Below, one piece after another: positions 8,465 through 18,303 of a DNA stretch of 64,000 nt (the stretch's first letter is position 1; each line of letters begins with the position of its first letter). Made by a program: the position numbers and the translations under genes. This DNA is from an uncultured Clostridia bacterium. GTDB taxonomy: Bacteria > Bacillota > Clostridia > Christensenellales > UBA1242. The DNA lies in contig CAJOLU010000004.1 of assembly GCA_905235475.1 (NCBI GenBank), forward strand, positions 62,001-126,000, written 5' to 3'. The notes under the pieces were generated by a model. The model had not been told where the DNA came from. It did no database searches and saw nothing but the letters and a program-made list of their open reading frames with translations.

Positions 8465-8946
8465 TTTTTATTACTTTTTTTATCTTGAGTTGCTGTTTTT
8501 GCTTTTTCTGTTTTCTTATTATTTGCTGGTTGTTCTTTTTTGTTTTTTTCTTGTTTTGCAACTTCTTGTTCTTTCTTTTCTTTTTGTTGTTCTTTTTGTT
8601 TCTTTTTTTCTTGCTTTTTATATTTACTAAACAAGTGAGGGGCTCCAGACACTTCATCAACAGGAAGACTAAATGTTATTCCTTTCCCTTCTGTGTTGAG
8701 GTTGCAAACACGAACAATTTCTCGCATAACATTTTTTCTTAAACTCTTTTTCACAAGAATTAAAACCATTTCTTTTTCAGGCTGAATTGGAACACCCAAC
8801 AAAACAGTGTTCTCGTGAATACTGGTTCCCCTACCACTTAATATTGTTGCCCCATCTGCGCCAGCATTTTTGCTGGCATTAACAACATCAGCAGAAAATC
8901 CTGGTGCCACAATTGTCACAATTAAACTCATTGCTTCTTTAAACAT
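8452..8946 (-). CDS. PII-family (GlnB-like) signal protein with Lys/Gln-rich tail
   Basis: A 164-aa protein. Residues 1-110 resemble a PII fold: a hydrophobic first strand (SLIVTIVAPG), GADGATILSGRG in the T-loop position, and a final GKGITFSLPVDEVSG strand that matches the GxG-x-F-x-(L/V)PV end of PII domains. PII trimers bind nucleotides and regulate partner proteins. The last 50 residues are almost only Lys, Gln, Glu and Asn. The first codons overlap the end of the other PII gene by 8 bp and have a strong AAGGAGGGG site. Together with DUF1538 downstream-to-upstream this forms one operon. Ligand unknown. Confidence 0.75.
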   Translation of the reverse strand: MFKEAMSLIVTIVAPGFSADVVNASKNAGADGATILSGRGTSIHENTVLLGVPIQPEKEMVLILVKKSLRKNVMREIVRVCNLNTEGKGITFSLPVDEVSGAPHLFSKYKKQEKKKQKEQQKEKKEQEVAKQEKNKKEQPANNKKTEKAKTATQDKKSNKKKKA

Positions 8947-9355
8947 TTTTGCTCCCCTCCTTATCTTGTTCCTCTTTTATTTCTTCAACTTTTTGTTTTG
9001 CTTGCCCCATAATAAGTTCTGTTTCTTTTCCCATATCCAAAAGTCCATTCAAAGCATTTTTGGATATTGCACCAAGTTTGATGCTAAACACCATTCCTTG
9101 AGTATCCTTTTCAAGTTCAAGTTTTTCATTAAGTTCCATAATTATCTCTGCCGAAGAACTTGACTCCACTGGGCAAACCAAAAGGTTAACCTCCAAATCT
9201 TCCAAACCCATAACTTTCAAAAAACTATTATGCCCCACTCCTCGAGCAGGAAAAGCGTAAATTGCACAAGCACCTTTTTGATTTAATATTTCTATTGCAT
9301 CTTTTGTTTTTTGTTTTGTGATTATGCAAAACAAAATTTTAATTGGTGGTTCCAT
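8939..9355 (-). CDS. PII-like protein associated with DUF1538
   Basis: A 138-aa protein with PII-like architecture: an N-terminal strand IKILFCIITKQK, a helix (DAIEILNQKG), a PARGVGHNS segment where the T-loop would lie, and a later QGMVFSIKLGAIS strand. The second half is charged and helical. It sits between the DUF1538 gene (9 bp gap) and the second PII gene (8 bp overlap), with an AAGGGGGAG site. The arrangement suggests that the two PII proteins sense a small molecule and gate the membrane protein, as GlnK does for AmtB; this is inference. Confidence 0.7.
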   Translation of the reverse strand: MEPPIKILFCIITKQKTKDAIEILNQKGACAIYAFPARGVGHNSFLKVMGLEDLEVNLLVCPVESSSSAEIIMELNEKLELEKDTQGMVFSIKLGAISKNALNGLLDMGKETELIMGQAKQKVEEIKEEQDKEGSKNV

Positions 9356-9364
9356 AACTCCCCC

Positions 9365-10840
9365 TTAATCATATTCAATAATATCAACTCTTTTAAGTCC
9401 ATCAAGGTTTTCATCTTTCTTTTGCTTCTTTAATCCAATGTTATAGATAAGCCCAAACAACAAAACAATCAAAACTGGCGCCCCAGCACACAATGCCAAA
9501 GTTCCAAACGCATCAAGCAATAAATTTCCACCCAATTTTGTGCAAGCGCCCATAATTAATGGAAAGGCAAAGGTTGTTGCAATTGAGCCTGTGGCAACAC
9601 CTCCAGAGTCGTATGCCATACCCACAAACAGTTTTGGAACAAAAAAGCTTAAAATAATTACCAACGCAAATGATGGAATAATAATCCACAAGAAAGATAT
9701 GTGCAGTCGAATTCTAATTGCACATAATGCTAATGCAAGCGCCACGCCAATTGCAATACATAATATAATTGTTCGCTTTTTAATTGCTGAACCCGTGACA
9801 TCTTCAATCTGTTTGGCAAGCACTTGAACAGCAGGTTCAACCAGTGCCATAGCAAAACCAATAAAAGCACAAATAACAATCATCCAGTTAGGATGAAATT
9901 CTGCCAAAGTTTCTCCAATCATTCTTCCAACTGGAAGGAAACCAACATTAACTCCAACCAAGAAAATTGTTATTCCAATATAGGTGTAGATTAAACCAAT
10001 CACAATTTTCCAAATTTCTCTTCTAGGAAGTTTTAATGCCACAATTTGAAACACGGCAAAGAAAGCAGCAATTGGCAACAATATGATTGCAACATCTTTG
10101 AGATATGAGAGTGCTGCCCCCCAAAAACCAACTGCTTCTGCCTCAACAGGGCTTGCTGTGTTAATTCCCATAATCCCCATCAAAAGCATAACAATAAGAA
10201 TTGGTCCAACACTCGCAAAACCAATAAGTCCAAAACTATCTTCCTTTGCTTTATTTCCTCTAGCTGCTGCAATACCCAAACCAAATGCCATAATAAATGG
10301 AACAGAAATTGGCCCGGTTGTCACACTTCCTGAATCAAAAGAAAGAGGCACGATTGCTTGATTCAAAAATATAACCAACAAAAAAATCAGAGCATAACAA
10401 AGTGCAATAACAATGTCTATTCTCCATTTAAAAATAATTCTTAATAATCCCAAAACTAAAAATAGACCCACACCAACAGAAACAGTTATAATAAACACCC
10501 AAGTGTTAATTGATGAAACTTGACTAGCAAGCACCATAAGATCTGGTTCTGCAATGGTGATAATAATTCCCAAAATGAAAGTCAAAACAATCATAAGCCA
10601 AGGCTTACTCTTTTTAGATAAATAACCTCCCATTTGTTGTCCAATTGGAATCATTGCCGTATCAGCTCCCAAAGTGAAAAAAGAAATGCCCAAAACGAGC
10701 AAACCACAACACCCAACAAAAATAAGTAGAGTGTTTGTTGGAATTGGAGAAATTGTTAGCCCCAAAATGATGACCAAAATGGTGATTGGAAGGATTGATA
10801 TGAAACTCTCTTTAAGTTTTTTCAGTAAAGCGTTTTTCAT
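9365..10840 (-). CDS. DUF1538 integral membrane protein
   Basis: A 491-aa membrane protein with about twelve hydrophobic helices, built as two halves of the DUF1538 family. The first half carries LGADTAMIPIGQQMG and AEPDLMVLASQV; the second carries the matching LVEPAVQVLAKQI and YDSGGVATGSIATTF. The internal duplication with repeated EPD/EPA and DSGxVTTG-like motifs suggests a two-fold pseudo-symmetric transporter, but no function is established that I know of. First gene of a three-gene operon with two PII proteins. A promoter and AAGGGGTGG ribosome site precede it. Confidence 0.85.
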   Translation of the reverse strand: MKNALLKKLKESFISILPITILVIILGLTISPIPTNTLLIFVGCCGLLVLGISFFTLGADTAMIPIGQQMGGYLSKKSKPWLMIVLTFILGIIITIAEPDLMVLASQVSSINTWVFIITVSVGVGLFLVLGLLRIIFKWRIDIVIALCYALIFLLVIFLNQAIVPLSFDSGSVTTGPISVPFIMAFGLGIAAARGNKAKEDSFGLIGFASVGPILIVMLLMGIMGINTASPVEAEAVGFWGAALSYLKDVAIILLPIAAFFAVFQIVALKLPRREIWKIVIGLIYTYIGITIFLVGVNVGFLPVGRMIGETLAEFHPNWMIVICAFIGFAMALVEPAVQVLAKQIEDVTGSAIKKRTIILCIAIGVALALALCAIRIRLHISFLWIIIPSFALVIILSFFVPKLFVGMAYDSGGVATGSIATTFAFPLIMGACTKLGGNLLLDAFGTLALCAGAPVLIVLLFGLIYNIGLKKQKKDENLDGLKRVDIIEYD

Positions 10841-10862
10841 TCATCCACCCCTTTTATTTTTT

Positions 10863-10892
10863 ATTATAAAAAATTTTGCAAAAAAGTGTCAA
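10863..10892 (-). promoter_or_regulatory. Promoter of the DUF1538-PII operon
   Basis: On the minus strand TTGACA, an 18-base spacer and TATAAT, about 20 bases upstream of the DUF1538 start codon. Confidence 0.7.
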
Positions 10893-10952
10893 CAAAAAAA
10901 TGTTAAAAAGTTTAAAAAATAAGCAAAAATTTAGGTAAAATAAAAAATTTTA

Positions 10953-10981
10953 TTGAAAATCATTCACCTATATGTTATAAT
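10953..10981 (+). promoter_or_regulatory. Promoter of the 11015-mnmE-mnmG transcription unit
   Basis: TTGAAA, a 17-base spacer and TATAAT with a TGn extension, 33 bases before the first start codon. Divergent from the DUF1538 promoter. Confidence 0.7.
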
Positions 10982-11014
10982 ACCAAAGATATTTTAAAGA
11001 AAGGAAAAAAACTT

Positions 11015-11425
11015 ATGAAAAAAACAATCAAAAATTTTGACCAATCAACAAAGAAAAACAAAGAGAAACAAAAGCAGGAAACTTTTGTGTATGCAATTGA
11101 TTGGTTTAAAAGCACAAAAAATATAAAAACTTATGATGAGTGTTTTTTAAGTTTAATGAATTACTACTCATACATTGATAAAGAAAAAACAAAAGTTGCA
11201 CTTTATTATATAGATAAAAGAGATCTCTCAAAACTTAAATATTTAACGGAACCATACACAAATTTTGAGATGAAACCAACAGTAAACGAAACAGTAAACG
11301 AAATGGAAGCGCAAAAATATGATGCTTATAGATATTTTAGAAATTATGGAAAAGCTTCGAAAATTATAACTCAAAAAGGTGAGTTAAAAATTAATAAGGA
11401 TGAAACCTTTAGTTCAAAAAAATAA
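11015..11425 (+). CDS. Small charged protein of unknown function
   Basis: A 136-aa soluble, Lys-rich protein I do not recognise. The N-terminus is basic; the middle (FVYAIDWFKSTKNIKTY, then LMNYYSYIDKE) is aromatic-rich; the tail is charged. There is no membrane segment. It is supported as a real gene by an extended -10 promoter, an AAAGGA site, and a stop codon that touches the ribosome site of mnmE (10 bp gap), so it is probably the first gene of the mnmE-mnmG operon. It also marks the left edge of the block that appears inverted. Confidence 0.6.
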   Translation: MKKTIKNFDQSTKKNKEKQKQETFVYAIDWFKSTKNIKTYDECFLSLMNYYSYIDKEKTKVALYYIDKRDLSKLKYLTEPYTNFEMKPTVNETVNEMEAQKYDAYRYFRNYGKASKIITQKGELKINKDETFSSKK

Positions 11426-11435
11426 GGAGAACAAA

Positions 11436-12758
11436 ATGGAAACAACAATTGTTGCAATAGCAACTCCAATTGGGGTTGGTGGCGTTGGAGTGATTAGACT
11501 ATCTGGCCCAAACTCACTCGATCTACTAAAAAAAATATTCACACCAGCAAAGCCTTGTGAATATGTTCCACGCAAAATGGTTTTTGGAAATGTTGAATTT
11601 AATGGAGTTAGTGATGACTGCCTTGCTGTGTGGTTTAAAGCCCCAAACAGTTTCACTGGCGAAGATGTGGTTGAAATTCAAATGCATGGCGGAGTTAAAC
11701 TTTTGGAAGAAACTGTTAAAAAACTTTTGGAAGTTGGCGCCACGATGGCTCAGCCTGGTGAGTTTTCTAAAAGAGCTGTGATGAATGGCAAAATGGACAT
11801 CACTCAAGCAGAGGGTTTGATTGATATGATTTATGCCGACAGCATAAAAGAGATGCAAGTGGCTGGCTCACAGATGCGTGGAAAACTTTATGACAGAATT
11901 AAAGAAATTCAAAATCAAATCAAAGATGAAATTGCCCACATAGAAGTTGCGTTAGACTTCCCAGAACATGAAGAAACTTTTGCAGAAGAAAAATTAAAAA
12001 GTGAACTTCCAATCATTATTGAAGAAATTGATAAACTTTGCAACACAACTGAAGTTGGAACAAAAATCAAAAATGGAGTTAATGTTTGTTTGGTTGGTGC
12101 CCCAAATGTTGGAAAAAGTTCTGTTCTTAATGCCTTGGTGGGTTATGATAGAGCAATAGTCACAAACATTGCCGGAACAACCAGAGATACAATAAATGAG
12201 GGGTATACCTACAAAAATATTAAGTTTAATGTCACAGATACAGCGGGATTGCGTGAAAGTGATGACATTGTCGAAAAAGAAGGCATAAAAAGAAGTATAA
12301 AAAGCATTGAAGAAAGTGATTTTGTTATATTTTTGTATGATAACGCAAAAAAACAAGCAGAAAACGATGAAATTTTAACATATAATGCACAAAATTTTGC
12401 AACAGTGTTAAATAAAATTGATTTAAAATCTCAAAACGACACCAAAAAGTTTGATTTATGCATAAGTGCTAAAGAAGGTGTTGGAATTGAAGAATTAAAA
12501 GAATTAATTTACAAAAAAACAATTAATCAATCACTTTTAAGTGAAAAAGTTATTATAACAAACCTAAGGCACGAAAAACTTCTAAAAGAAGCAAGCCAAA
12601 ACTTAAAAAAAGCATTAAACGATTTAGATACCATATCTCTTGATTGTATTTCCGTTCCAGTTCTTCGTGCATGGGAACTCTTGGGTGAAATCACTGGAGA
12701 AACCGCAAATGATAGCATTATCGATGCAATTTTTTCAAAATTTTGTTTGGGGAAATAA
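11436..12758 (+). CDS. mnmE: tRNA modification GTPase MnmE
   Basis: A 440-aa enzyme that acts with MnmG to modify wobble uridine 34 (carboxymethylaminomethyl group). The N-terminal tetrahydrofolate-binding domain begins [17 protein letters not shown] helical domain is interrupted by the G domain: P-loop GAPNVGKSS near residue 220, switch [14 protein letters not shown], and NKID. The C-terminal CLGK is the conserved catalytic cysteine motif. The ATG at 11436 is chosen for its AAGGAG site and family start; a longer in-frame version would run into the preceding gene. mnmG follows after 25 bp. Confidence 0.97.
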   Translation: METTIVAIATPIGVGGVGVIRLSGPNSLDLLKKIFTPAKPCEYVPRKMVFGNVEFNGVSDDCLAVWFKAPNSFTGEDVVEIQMHGGVKLLEETVKKLLEVGATMAQPGEFSKRAVMNGKMDITQAEGLIDMIYADSIKEMQVAGSQMRGKLYDRIKEIQNQIKDEIAHIEVALDFPEHEETFAEEKLKSELPIIIEEIDKLCNTTEVGTKIKNGVNVCLVGAPNVGKSSVLNALVGYDRAIVTNIAGTTRDTINEGYTYKNIKFNVTDTAGLRESDDIVEKEGIKRSIKSIEESDFVIFLYDNAKKQAENDEILTYNAQNFATVLNKIDLKSQNDTKKFDLCISAKEGVGIEELKELIYKKTINQSLLSEKVIITNLRHEKLLKEASQNLKKALNDLDTISLDCISVPVLRAWELLGEITGETANDSIIDAIFSKFCLGK

Positions 12759-12783
12759 TAATATAAGAAAAAGAAGGAATAAA

Positions 12784-14640
12784 ATGGAATATGACATTGT
12801 TGTTGTTGGAAGTGGTCATGCTGGGATTGAAGCAGCCCTAGCGGGAGCCAGAACAGGAATGAAAACACTTCTCACAACATTAAATTTAGATAGTATTGGA
12901 TTTTTACCATGCAACCCATCAATTGGAGGAACAGCAAAAGGTCATTTAGTTTTTGAAATTGATGCTCTTGGTGGAGAAATGGGAAGAATTGCAGACCAAT
13001 GCACAATCACAAGAAGAATGTTAAATGAAACAAAAGGTCCTGCCGTTCATTCGTTAAGAGCACAAGTTGATAAAGCCAAATATCACGAGATTGCAAAAAA
13101 AACGCTTGAAAATACAGAAAATTTATCAATTTTACAAGCAGAAATCACAGAAATAATAACAGAGGACCAAAAAGTTGTTGCCGTTAAAACACATTTAGGC
13201 GAAATAATCAAAACAAAAGCGGTTATTCTTTGCACGGGAGTTTATTTATCATCAAGGGTTATTATTGGCTCCTACACACAAGATAGCGGGCCAAATGGCT
13301 TTATGAACGCCAAAAGCCTATCAAAATGCCTAAAAGACCTTGGATTTAAACTTTTAAGATTCAAAACAGGCACTCCTATGCGTGTTGACAAAAACACAAT
13401 AGATTTTAACGCATTTGAGCCACATTTAGGTGATTTAACCACACCAAATTTTAGTAAGAGAACAAAAACAAAATTTAAAAACATAGGGCAATGTTATCTT
13501 GGTTACACAAATCAAACAACACACGAAATAATTAGAAATAATTTAGATAAAAGCCCATTATATCAAGGAATTATCAAAGGTATTGGCCCAAGATATTGCC
13601 CATCAATAGAAGATAAAGTGGTTAGATTTTCAGATAAACCAAGACATCAATTCTTTTTGGAGCCCGAGGGGGTATCCACAAACGAAATTTATGTTCAAGG
13701 AATTTCAACAAGTTTACCATTTGATGTTCAAAAACAAATCATTCACAGTGTTAAAGGATTGGAAAATGCTTGGCTCATGAGACCGGCTTATGCAATTGAA
13801 TATGACTGCATCGATTCAACCCAAATTAAGCCAACATTGGAAGCGAAACATATACAAGGAATTTACTTTGCAGGGCAAATAAATGGCACTTCTGGCTACG
13901 AAGAAGCGGCTGCGCAAGGAATTATTGCAGGACTTAACGCAAGTTTGGCGTTGCGAAACATGGAGCAAATTGTGCTTAAACGCAATGAAGCATATATTGG
14001 AGTTTTAATTGATGATTTAGTCACAAAAGGAACCAATGAACCATACAGAATGATGACCTCAAGAGCCGAACATAGACTATATATAAGACAAGACAATGCT
14101 GATCTACGACTTACCGAAATTGGATATAAAGCAGGGTTGGTTAAAAAGAACGATTACCTAAAAATGTTAAAGAAAAAGAAATCTATTCAAGAAGGACAAA
14201 AAATACTTGAAAAAACACTTTCTCCTAATGCGCGGGTGCAAGAATTACTTACGGAAAACGGAGAAACAGAACTAAAAACAGGCGCAAAAGTTAAAACATT
14301 ACTCAAAAGAGCCAACTTGGATATCTATAAATTGAACGATAAATTACATTTATTTGATGGATATACCCCCGAGGTGTTGGAACAGCTGAATATTATGGCA
14401 AAATATGAGGGATATATTGAAATCCAACAGGAACAAATTGAAAAATCTGCCAAAAATGAAGATATTTTACTCCCAGATAACTTAAACTACAAAGAAATGA
14501 GTGGTTTAAGATTAGAAGCAAGACAAAAGCTTGAAAAAATTCGCCCATTAAGTCTTGGACAAGCCAGCAGAATCAGTGGAGTATCTCCAGCCGACATAAC
14601 TGTTCTCACAATCTATTTGAAGAAGAATAATTTAATCTAA
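12784..14640 (+). CDS. mnmG: tRNA uridine 5-carboxymethylaminomethyl modification enzyme MnmG
   Basis: A 618-aa FAD- and NADH-dependent partner of MnmE. The Rossmann motif [17 protein letters not shown] lies near residue 9, followed by [11 protein letters not shown] and [16 protein letters not shown] marks the second FAD contact, [10 protein letters not shown] the conserved central part, and the C-terminal helical domain ends near [11 protein letters not shown]. The ATG at 12784 follows AAGGA; the upstream in-frame extension overlaps mnmE and is not used. Length is normal for the family. In most Bacillota rsmG follows, but here only an AT-rich gap does. Confidence 0.97.
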   Translation: MEYDIVVVGSGHAGIEAALAGARTGMKTLLTTLNLDSIGFLPCNPSIGGTAKGHLVFEIDALGGEMGRIADQCTITRRMLNETKGPAVHSLRAQVDKAKYHEIAKKTLENTENLSILQAEITEIITEDQKVVAVKTHLGEIIKTKAVILCTGVYLSSRVIIGSYTQDSGPNGFMNAKSLSKCLKDLGFKLLRFKTGTPMRVDKNTIDFNAFEPHLGDLTTPNFSKRTKTKFKNIGQCYLGYTNQTTHEIIRNNLDKSPLYQGIIKGIGPRYCPSIEDKVVRFSDKPRHQFFLEPEGVSTNEIYVQGISTSLPFDVQKQIIHSVKGLENAWLMRPAYAIEYDCIDSTQIKPTLEAKHIQGIYFAGQINGTSGYEEAAAQGIIAGLNASLALRNMEQIVLKRNEAYIGVLIDDLVTKGTNEPYRMMTSRAEHRLYIRQDNADLRLTEIGYKAGLVKKNDYLKMLKKKKSIQEGQKILEKTLSPNARVQELLTENGETELKTGAKVKTLLKRANLDIYKLNDKLHLFDGYTPEVLEQLNIMAKYEGYIEIQQEQIEKSAKNEDILLPDNLNYKEMSGLRLEARQKLEKIRPLSLGQASRISGVSPADITVLTIYLKKNNLI

Positions 14641-14805
14641 TTTGATTGAAATCATTTTTATTGTAATAATAACCAGAATGAAAAAATGGTCCAAAAACGG
14701 CAAAAAATTGCTTGTTTGAGAGCCAAAACTGACCATTTTTATGAATAAGTGTTTATTAAACACAAAAAACAGCCAAGAATTGGCTCACAATTAAGATTAG
14801 AGCAA

Positions 14806-14834
14806 AAATAGTGCAATTTTAGCACTATTTTTTT
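14806..14834 (+). terminator. Terminator of the mnmE-mnmG operon
   Basis: AAATAGTGC pairs with GCACTATTT (9 bp) around a 7-base loop, followed by T residues. Two other perfect hairpins precede it: GTGTTTA/TAAACAC (14749-14763) and AGCCAA/TTGGCT (14771-14785). Confidence 0.85.
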
Positions 14835-15404
14835 GTTTTTTACCCATTTTTATAGTAAAAATAATATCTAACTTCACATTATCACATTTTTTCCATTAAA
14901 GAGCAAATATTTTAGCAAAATACTTTTATGAATTGACCCATTCTTATTCCAATTTTCATAATTTGCAAAAATTACATATCAAAATTTATAATTTTAACAT
15001 AAAATCATATCAATTTCCAACAATCCATTTTTAATTAAACAAATTTTTGATATTAAACTCATTATTTACTTTAATTTTATTAAATTTCACTCAAATTTTA
15101 GATTTATGAGTTATTTTTAATAAAAATTAGTTGGATTTAAGTATAAAAATAATTAAAATAGATGAATATTATATATTGAAAAAATTAAAAACATTAATAA
15201 ATCAGTCCAATATTCATATTACATCATAAAATGACTGAAAATAGATATAAAAATATCATTATTATCATTTAATTAGTGAATAAAAAAAAATATCTATATT
15301 AGCACAAATTTATTTATATAATAAGAGTATCAGCATAACGATTTTATTAAATATCGTTTTAAAAATATAATAAGGATTAAATATAATATTCTCACTTATA
15401 TATC

Positions 15405-15440
15405 AAAAATTATTTATGTTAAAAAAATTATTTATGTTAA
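15405..15440. repeat. 18-bp tandem duplication next to DnaA boxes
   Basis: Two perfect copies of AAAAATTATTTATGTTAA, ending 12 bases before a pair of DnaA-box-like sites. Confidence 0.85.
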
Positions 15441-15451
15441 AACACTTGAAC

Positions 15452-15468
15452 TTATCCACTTATACACA
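15452..15468 (+). promoter_or_regulatory. Pair of DnaA-box-like sites
   Basis: TTATCCACT overlaps TTATACACA by one base; each differs by one base from TTATCCACA. A third site, TTATGCACA, lies at 15649-15657. Occupancy is not shown. Confidence 0.45.
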
Positions 15469-17039
15469 ATTTTAGCTATGCGCTTGTTCCTTACGACACA
15501 TTTTTTTACAAAAACACCTTATAACACATATAATTTAAGCTATATTTTAGTAAATAACAAATAAGAAAATATTTCTATTCAATAATATATATGCAATAAA
15601 TAATATAATAATCCAATAATATTAATATATAGTTATGTAGTTATATGGTTATGCACAACACAAAGAGTAATGCAGTGAAAATATATACCAAAACGCACAG
15701 CATTCACAACTTTTTATGTTAAATCAAAAAACTATTCAATACTTCAAACAACCCCCAAAATTCGCCATATTTTGCGTGTTATTAGATTGTGCTATGCTTT
15801 TTATTAGCAAACAATATTCAAAATAATCATACATAAATAAAAAGGAATTAAAAAACCGGTAATTACTTAAAAGATAAATTAATAATCAATAAATAATTAA
15901 TTATTTAGCAATAGCATTAATAATTAAATGTGTAAATATTATCATAAAAGAAATTGCACAGTATTAAAATAAGCATAATCTATAGATATATCATTATGCA
16001 TAGTATTTATAAATTGTCTAAAATACAATAAAAAGACCAATTATAGTATTAGCAATAATTTATAATATTAGTATTATGCAGCAGAACTTTTGTTATTCAC
16101 GCGTAAGAAGAAATACAGTAAAACAAAATAATCAAGCATTTATTCAAAAATAATTAAATGAGGCATAATTATATACTAAATAAAACATTTAACGCACCTT
16201 GCAAACACAAAAGCACATACGCACAAGCATTGAATATGAAATGAATCAAACATATTATAAAAATACAATTACTCAAAACTCTTTATATAAATATTTGATT
16301 AAAGTAAATTAAAAAGTAAAATATTTGTTTTTATATTAAAAGTTAAAAAACTAACCAGAATTACCCAAAAAAGTTTCTTTCAATACGTGCGCTGTTCCAC
16401 AATAAACAAATTTTAAGATTAAAAAATTAAAATTTAACGATTTTACATTATAATTTTCATTAATTTTGCAATTATTACATATATATTTTTACATTTGGCA
16501 TTTATGAACAAATATAAACGTTTTTTAATTATTTAATTAATTGGATAATAAATTTATTTGAAACAATAAACAAAAAATTACTCTTTATGCTTGTAATAAC
16601 ACAATTGTGCGTAAATCATATTATTATATAATTTATTTAATAAGATTACAGTTATTTAATATTTTATATTATTTATGATTGTAATTAAAGTATATATTAT
16701 TTTTGCAGATATATTAATTATAATAAATTAATTTAAACATAGCATTAAATGAATTAAAACATATTGATGGGCAACTAAATTTAAATTTTTACCATAATTC
16801 CATCAATTTGCAAAAATTTACACCAAAAATACGCTTTTTATTAGAAATTTTTTATATTTTTTCGCAACGAACCATAATATTTTTTGTTTGCACTATATAA
16901 TTTAAAGTAAAAAATTACAAATTTTAAATATAATTTCACAAAAATTTAAAACATTTTGCTTTTTATATTACTTTTATAATTTTTACCACATTTATATCAA
17001 AGATAAAATTATTCCAAATATTTTAGTATAATGACACCG

Positions 17040-17075
17040 AATTCTTTATAGGATTAAAATTCTTTATAGGATTAA
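17040..17075. repeat. 18-bp tandem duplication
   Basis: Two perfect copies of AATTCTTTATAGGATTAA, a sequence different from the other 18-bp duplication in the same gap. Confidence 0.85.
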
Positions 17076-17417
17076 CCAAATTTGTAAATATTGTTTGCTT
17101 TAACACATTTTTATCAAACTATTAAATAAGTCTTTTATTTTACACTTCACATTATATTTTGTGATTATACTTGCATCAGAACGAACAATCTTGCTTTCAA
17201 TTATAACAATCAATAAATCACGTTTGCAAAAACAACCTTCATAAAATCAGATTTTTTAGATAATTAAAAAGTGTTTTTGTTATTTTTGTGTTTATTTTAT
17301 CAAAAATATTTGAATTTTTTAACAACTTTTTTCTTGTCGAAAAATTTTTTGATATCATGAGCGCTAACAAATTCTATATGCGCTAATCTTAATTTATGAG
17401 CATAGCGCAAAAAATTG

Positions 17418-17457
17418 TGAGAAACAGTTGACATTTTCTCAATGTTTCGCTTATAAT
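17418..17457 (+). promoter_or_regulatory. parAB promoter with overlapping inverted repeat
   Basis: TTGACA (17428-17433), an 18-base spacer and TATAAT (17452-17457). The inverted repeat TGAGAAA / TTTCTCA (17418-17441) encloses the -35 box, a likely operator for autorepression. Confidence 0.75.
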
Positions 17458-17484
17458 ATAAGTAAGCAGTATAAGGAGAAGACT

Positions 17485-18303
17485 ATGGGGAAAATAATAT
17501 CATTTATTAACCAAAAAGGTGGCGTTGGTAAAACAACAACTTGTGTGAACCTCTCAACTTTTTTGGCAGCCTATGGCAAAAAGGTGTTAATCATTGACCT
17601 AGACCCACAAGGAAATGCCACAACTGGTGTGGGAATTGACAAAACTCAAGACTTAAACACTTTCTATGACATAATTTTAGATGAGTGCACAATTAAAGAC
17701 GCCATTATGGAAACAAAGATTAAAAATCTTTCAATACTTCCAAGTAATGTTGATTTGGCTGGAAGTGAGGTTACTCTGGTTCAAAGAGAAAATAGAGAAA
17801 AAGTGCTTAAAAATGTTATTAGCACCGTTAAAGATGATTATGATTGTATTTCAATCGACTGTCCACCATCTTTGGGCCTTTTAACAGTTAATGCACTAAC
17901 CGCAACAGATACAATTATTATTCCAATTCAATGTGAATTCTACGCATTAGAGGGCCTTAGCCAACTTATGAACACTGTTAAACTTGTGAAGGAATATCTA
18001 AATAGTTCGATTGAAATCGAAGGGGTTGTTCTCACAATGAAAGATAATCGTTCAAATCTTGTTAACCAAGTGGCAAAAGAGATTAAATCATTCTTTGGTC
18101 GAAAGGTTTACGACACGGTTATACCAAGAAATGTTCGACTTGCCGAAGCCCCATCTCACGGTGTTCCAATTGTTTTGTATGATAATAAAAGCACAGGTTC
18201 ACAAGCATATCAAAATCTTTGTATTGAATTTTTAAAGAGAAACAAAGACCACGGAAAACTTTTGAGTGTTAAAGAACTATTAAAGGAGGAAAATGATGTC
18301 TAA
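17485..18303 (+). CDS. parA: Chromosome partitioning ATPase ParA (Soj)
   Basis: A 272-aa ATPase that binds DNA non-specifically and, with ParB bound at parS, segregates origins; in Bacillota Soj also regulates DnaA. The deviant Walker A motif KGGVGKTT lies at residues 11-18, the Walker A' segment is IIDLDPQGNATTG, and Walker B lies in the IDCPPSLG region. The ATG at 17485 has AAGGAG nine bases upstream; the longer in-frame start would lie inside the promoter and is rejected. parB overlaps the 3' end. The GCGCTA motifs and inverted repeat upstream suggest regulation. Confidence 0.95.
   Translation: MGKIISFINQKGGVGKTTTCVNLSTFLAAYGKKVLIIDLDPQGNATTGVGIDKTQDLNTFYDIILDECTIKDAIMETKIKNLSILPSNVDLAGSEVTLVQRENREKVLKNVISTVKDDYDCISIDCPPSLGLLTVNALTATDTIIIPIQCEFYALEGLSQLMNTVKLVKEYLNSSIEIEGVVLTMKDNRSNLVNQVAKEIKSFFGRKVYDTVIPRNVRLAEAPSHGVPIVLYDNKSTGSQAYQNLCIEFLKRNKDHGKLLSVKELLKEENDV

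Larger units (their letters stand above)
14835..17417. other. AT-rich gene-free region (about 2.6 kb) between mnmG and parA
   Basis: No reading frame of useful length occurs on either strand, and many lines of 60 bases contain only 4-15 G or C. I see no tRNA or recognisable structured RNA. It holds two different perfect 18-bp tandem duplications (15405-15440 and 17040-17075), DnaA-box-like sites (15452-15468, 15649-15657, one weaker near 16093) and GCGCTA motifs near the parA end. Its position corresponds to rsmG in the usual gene order. It could be a decayed gene, an auxiliary DnaA-binding or centromere-like region, or both. Confidence 0.7.

Noticed and set aside
8421..8742. Rightward frames rich in Phe, Leu and Cys
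   Set aside because: They are the complement of the Lys/Gln-rich tail of the PII gene and of the terminator.
11400..11435. Longer N-terminus for MnmE
   Set aside because: It would overlap the preceding gene, while the ATG at 11436 has an AAGGAG site and the family start [13 protein letters not shown].
14835..17417. CRISPR or phage attachment region in the AT-rich gap
   Set aside because: The 18-bp duplications are two copies each without spacers, and no integrase or tRNA end is present.
17428..17484. Longer N-terminus for ParA
   Set aside because: These codons coincide with the -35 and -10 boxes of the parA promoter.
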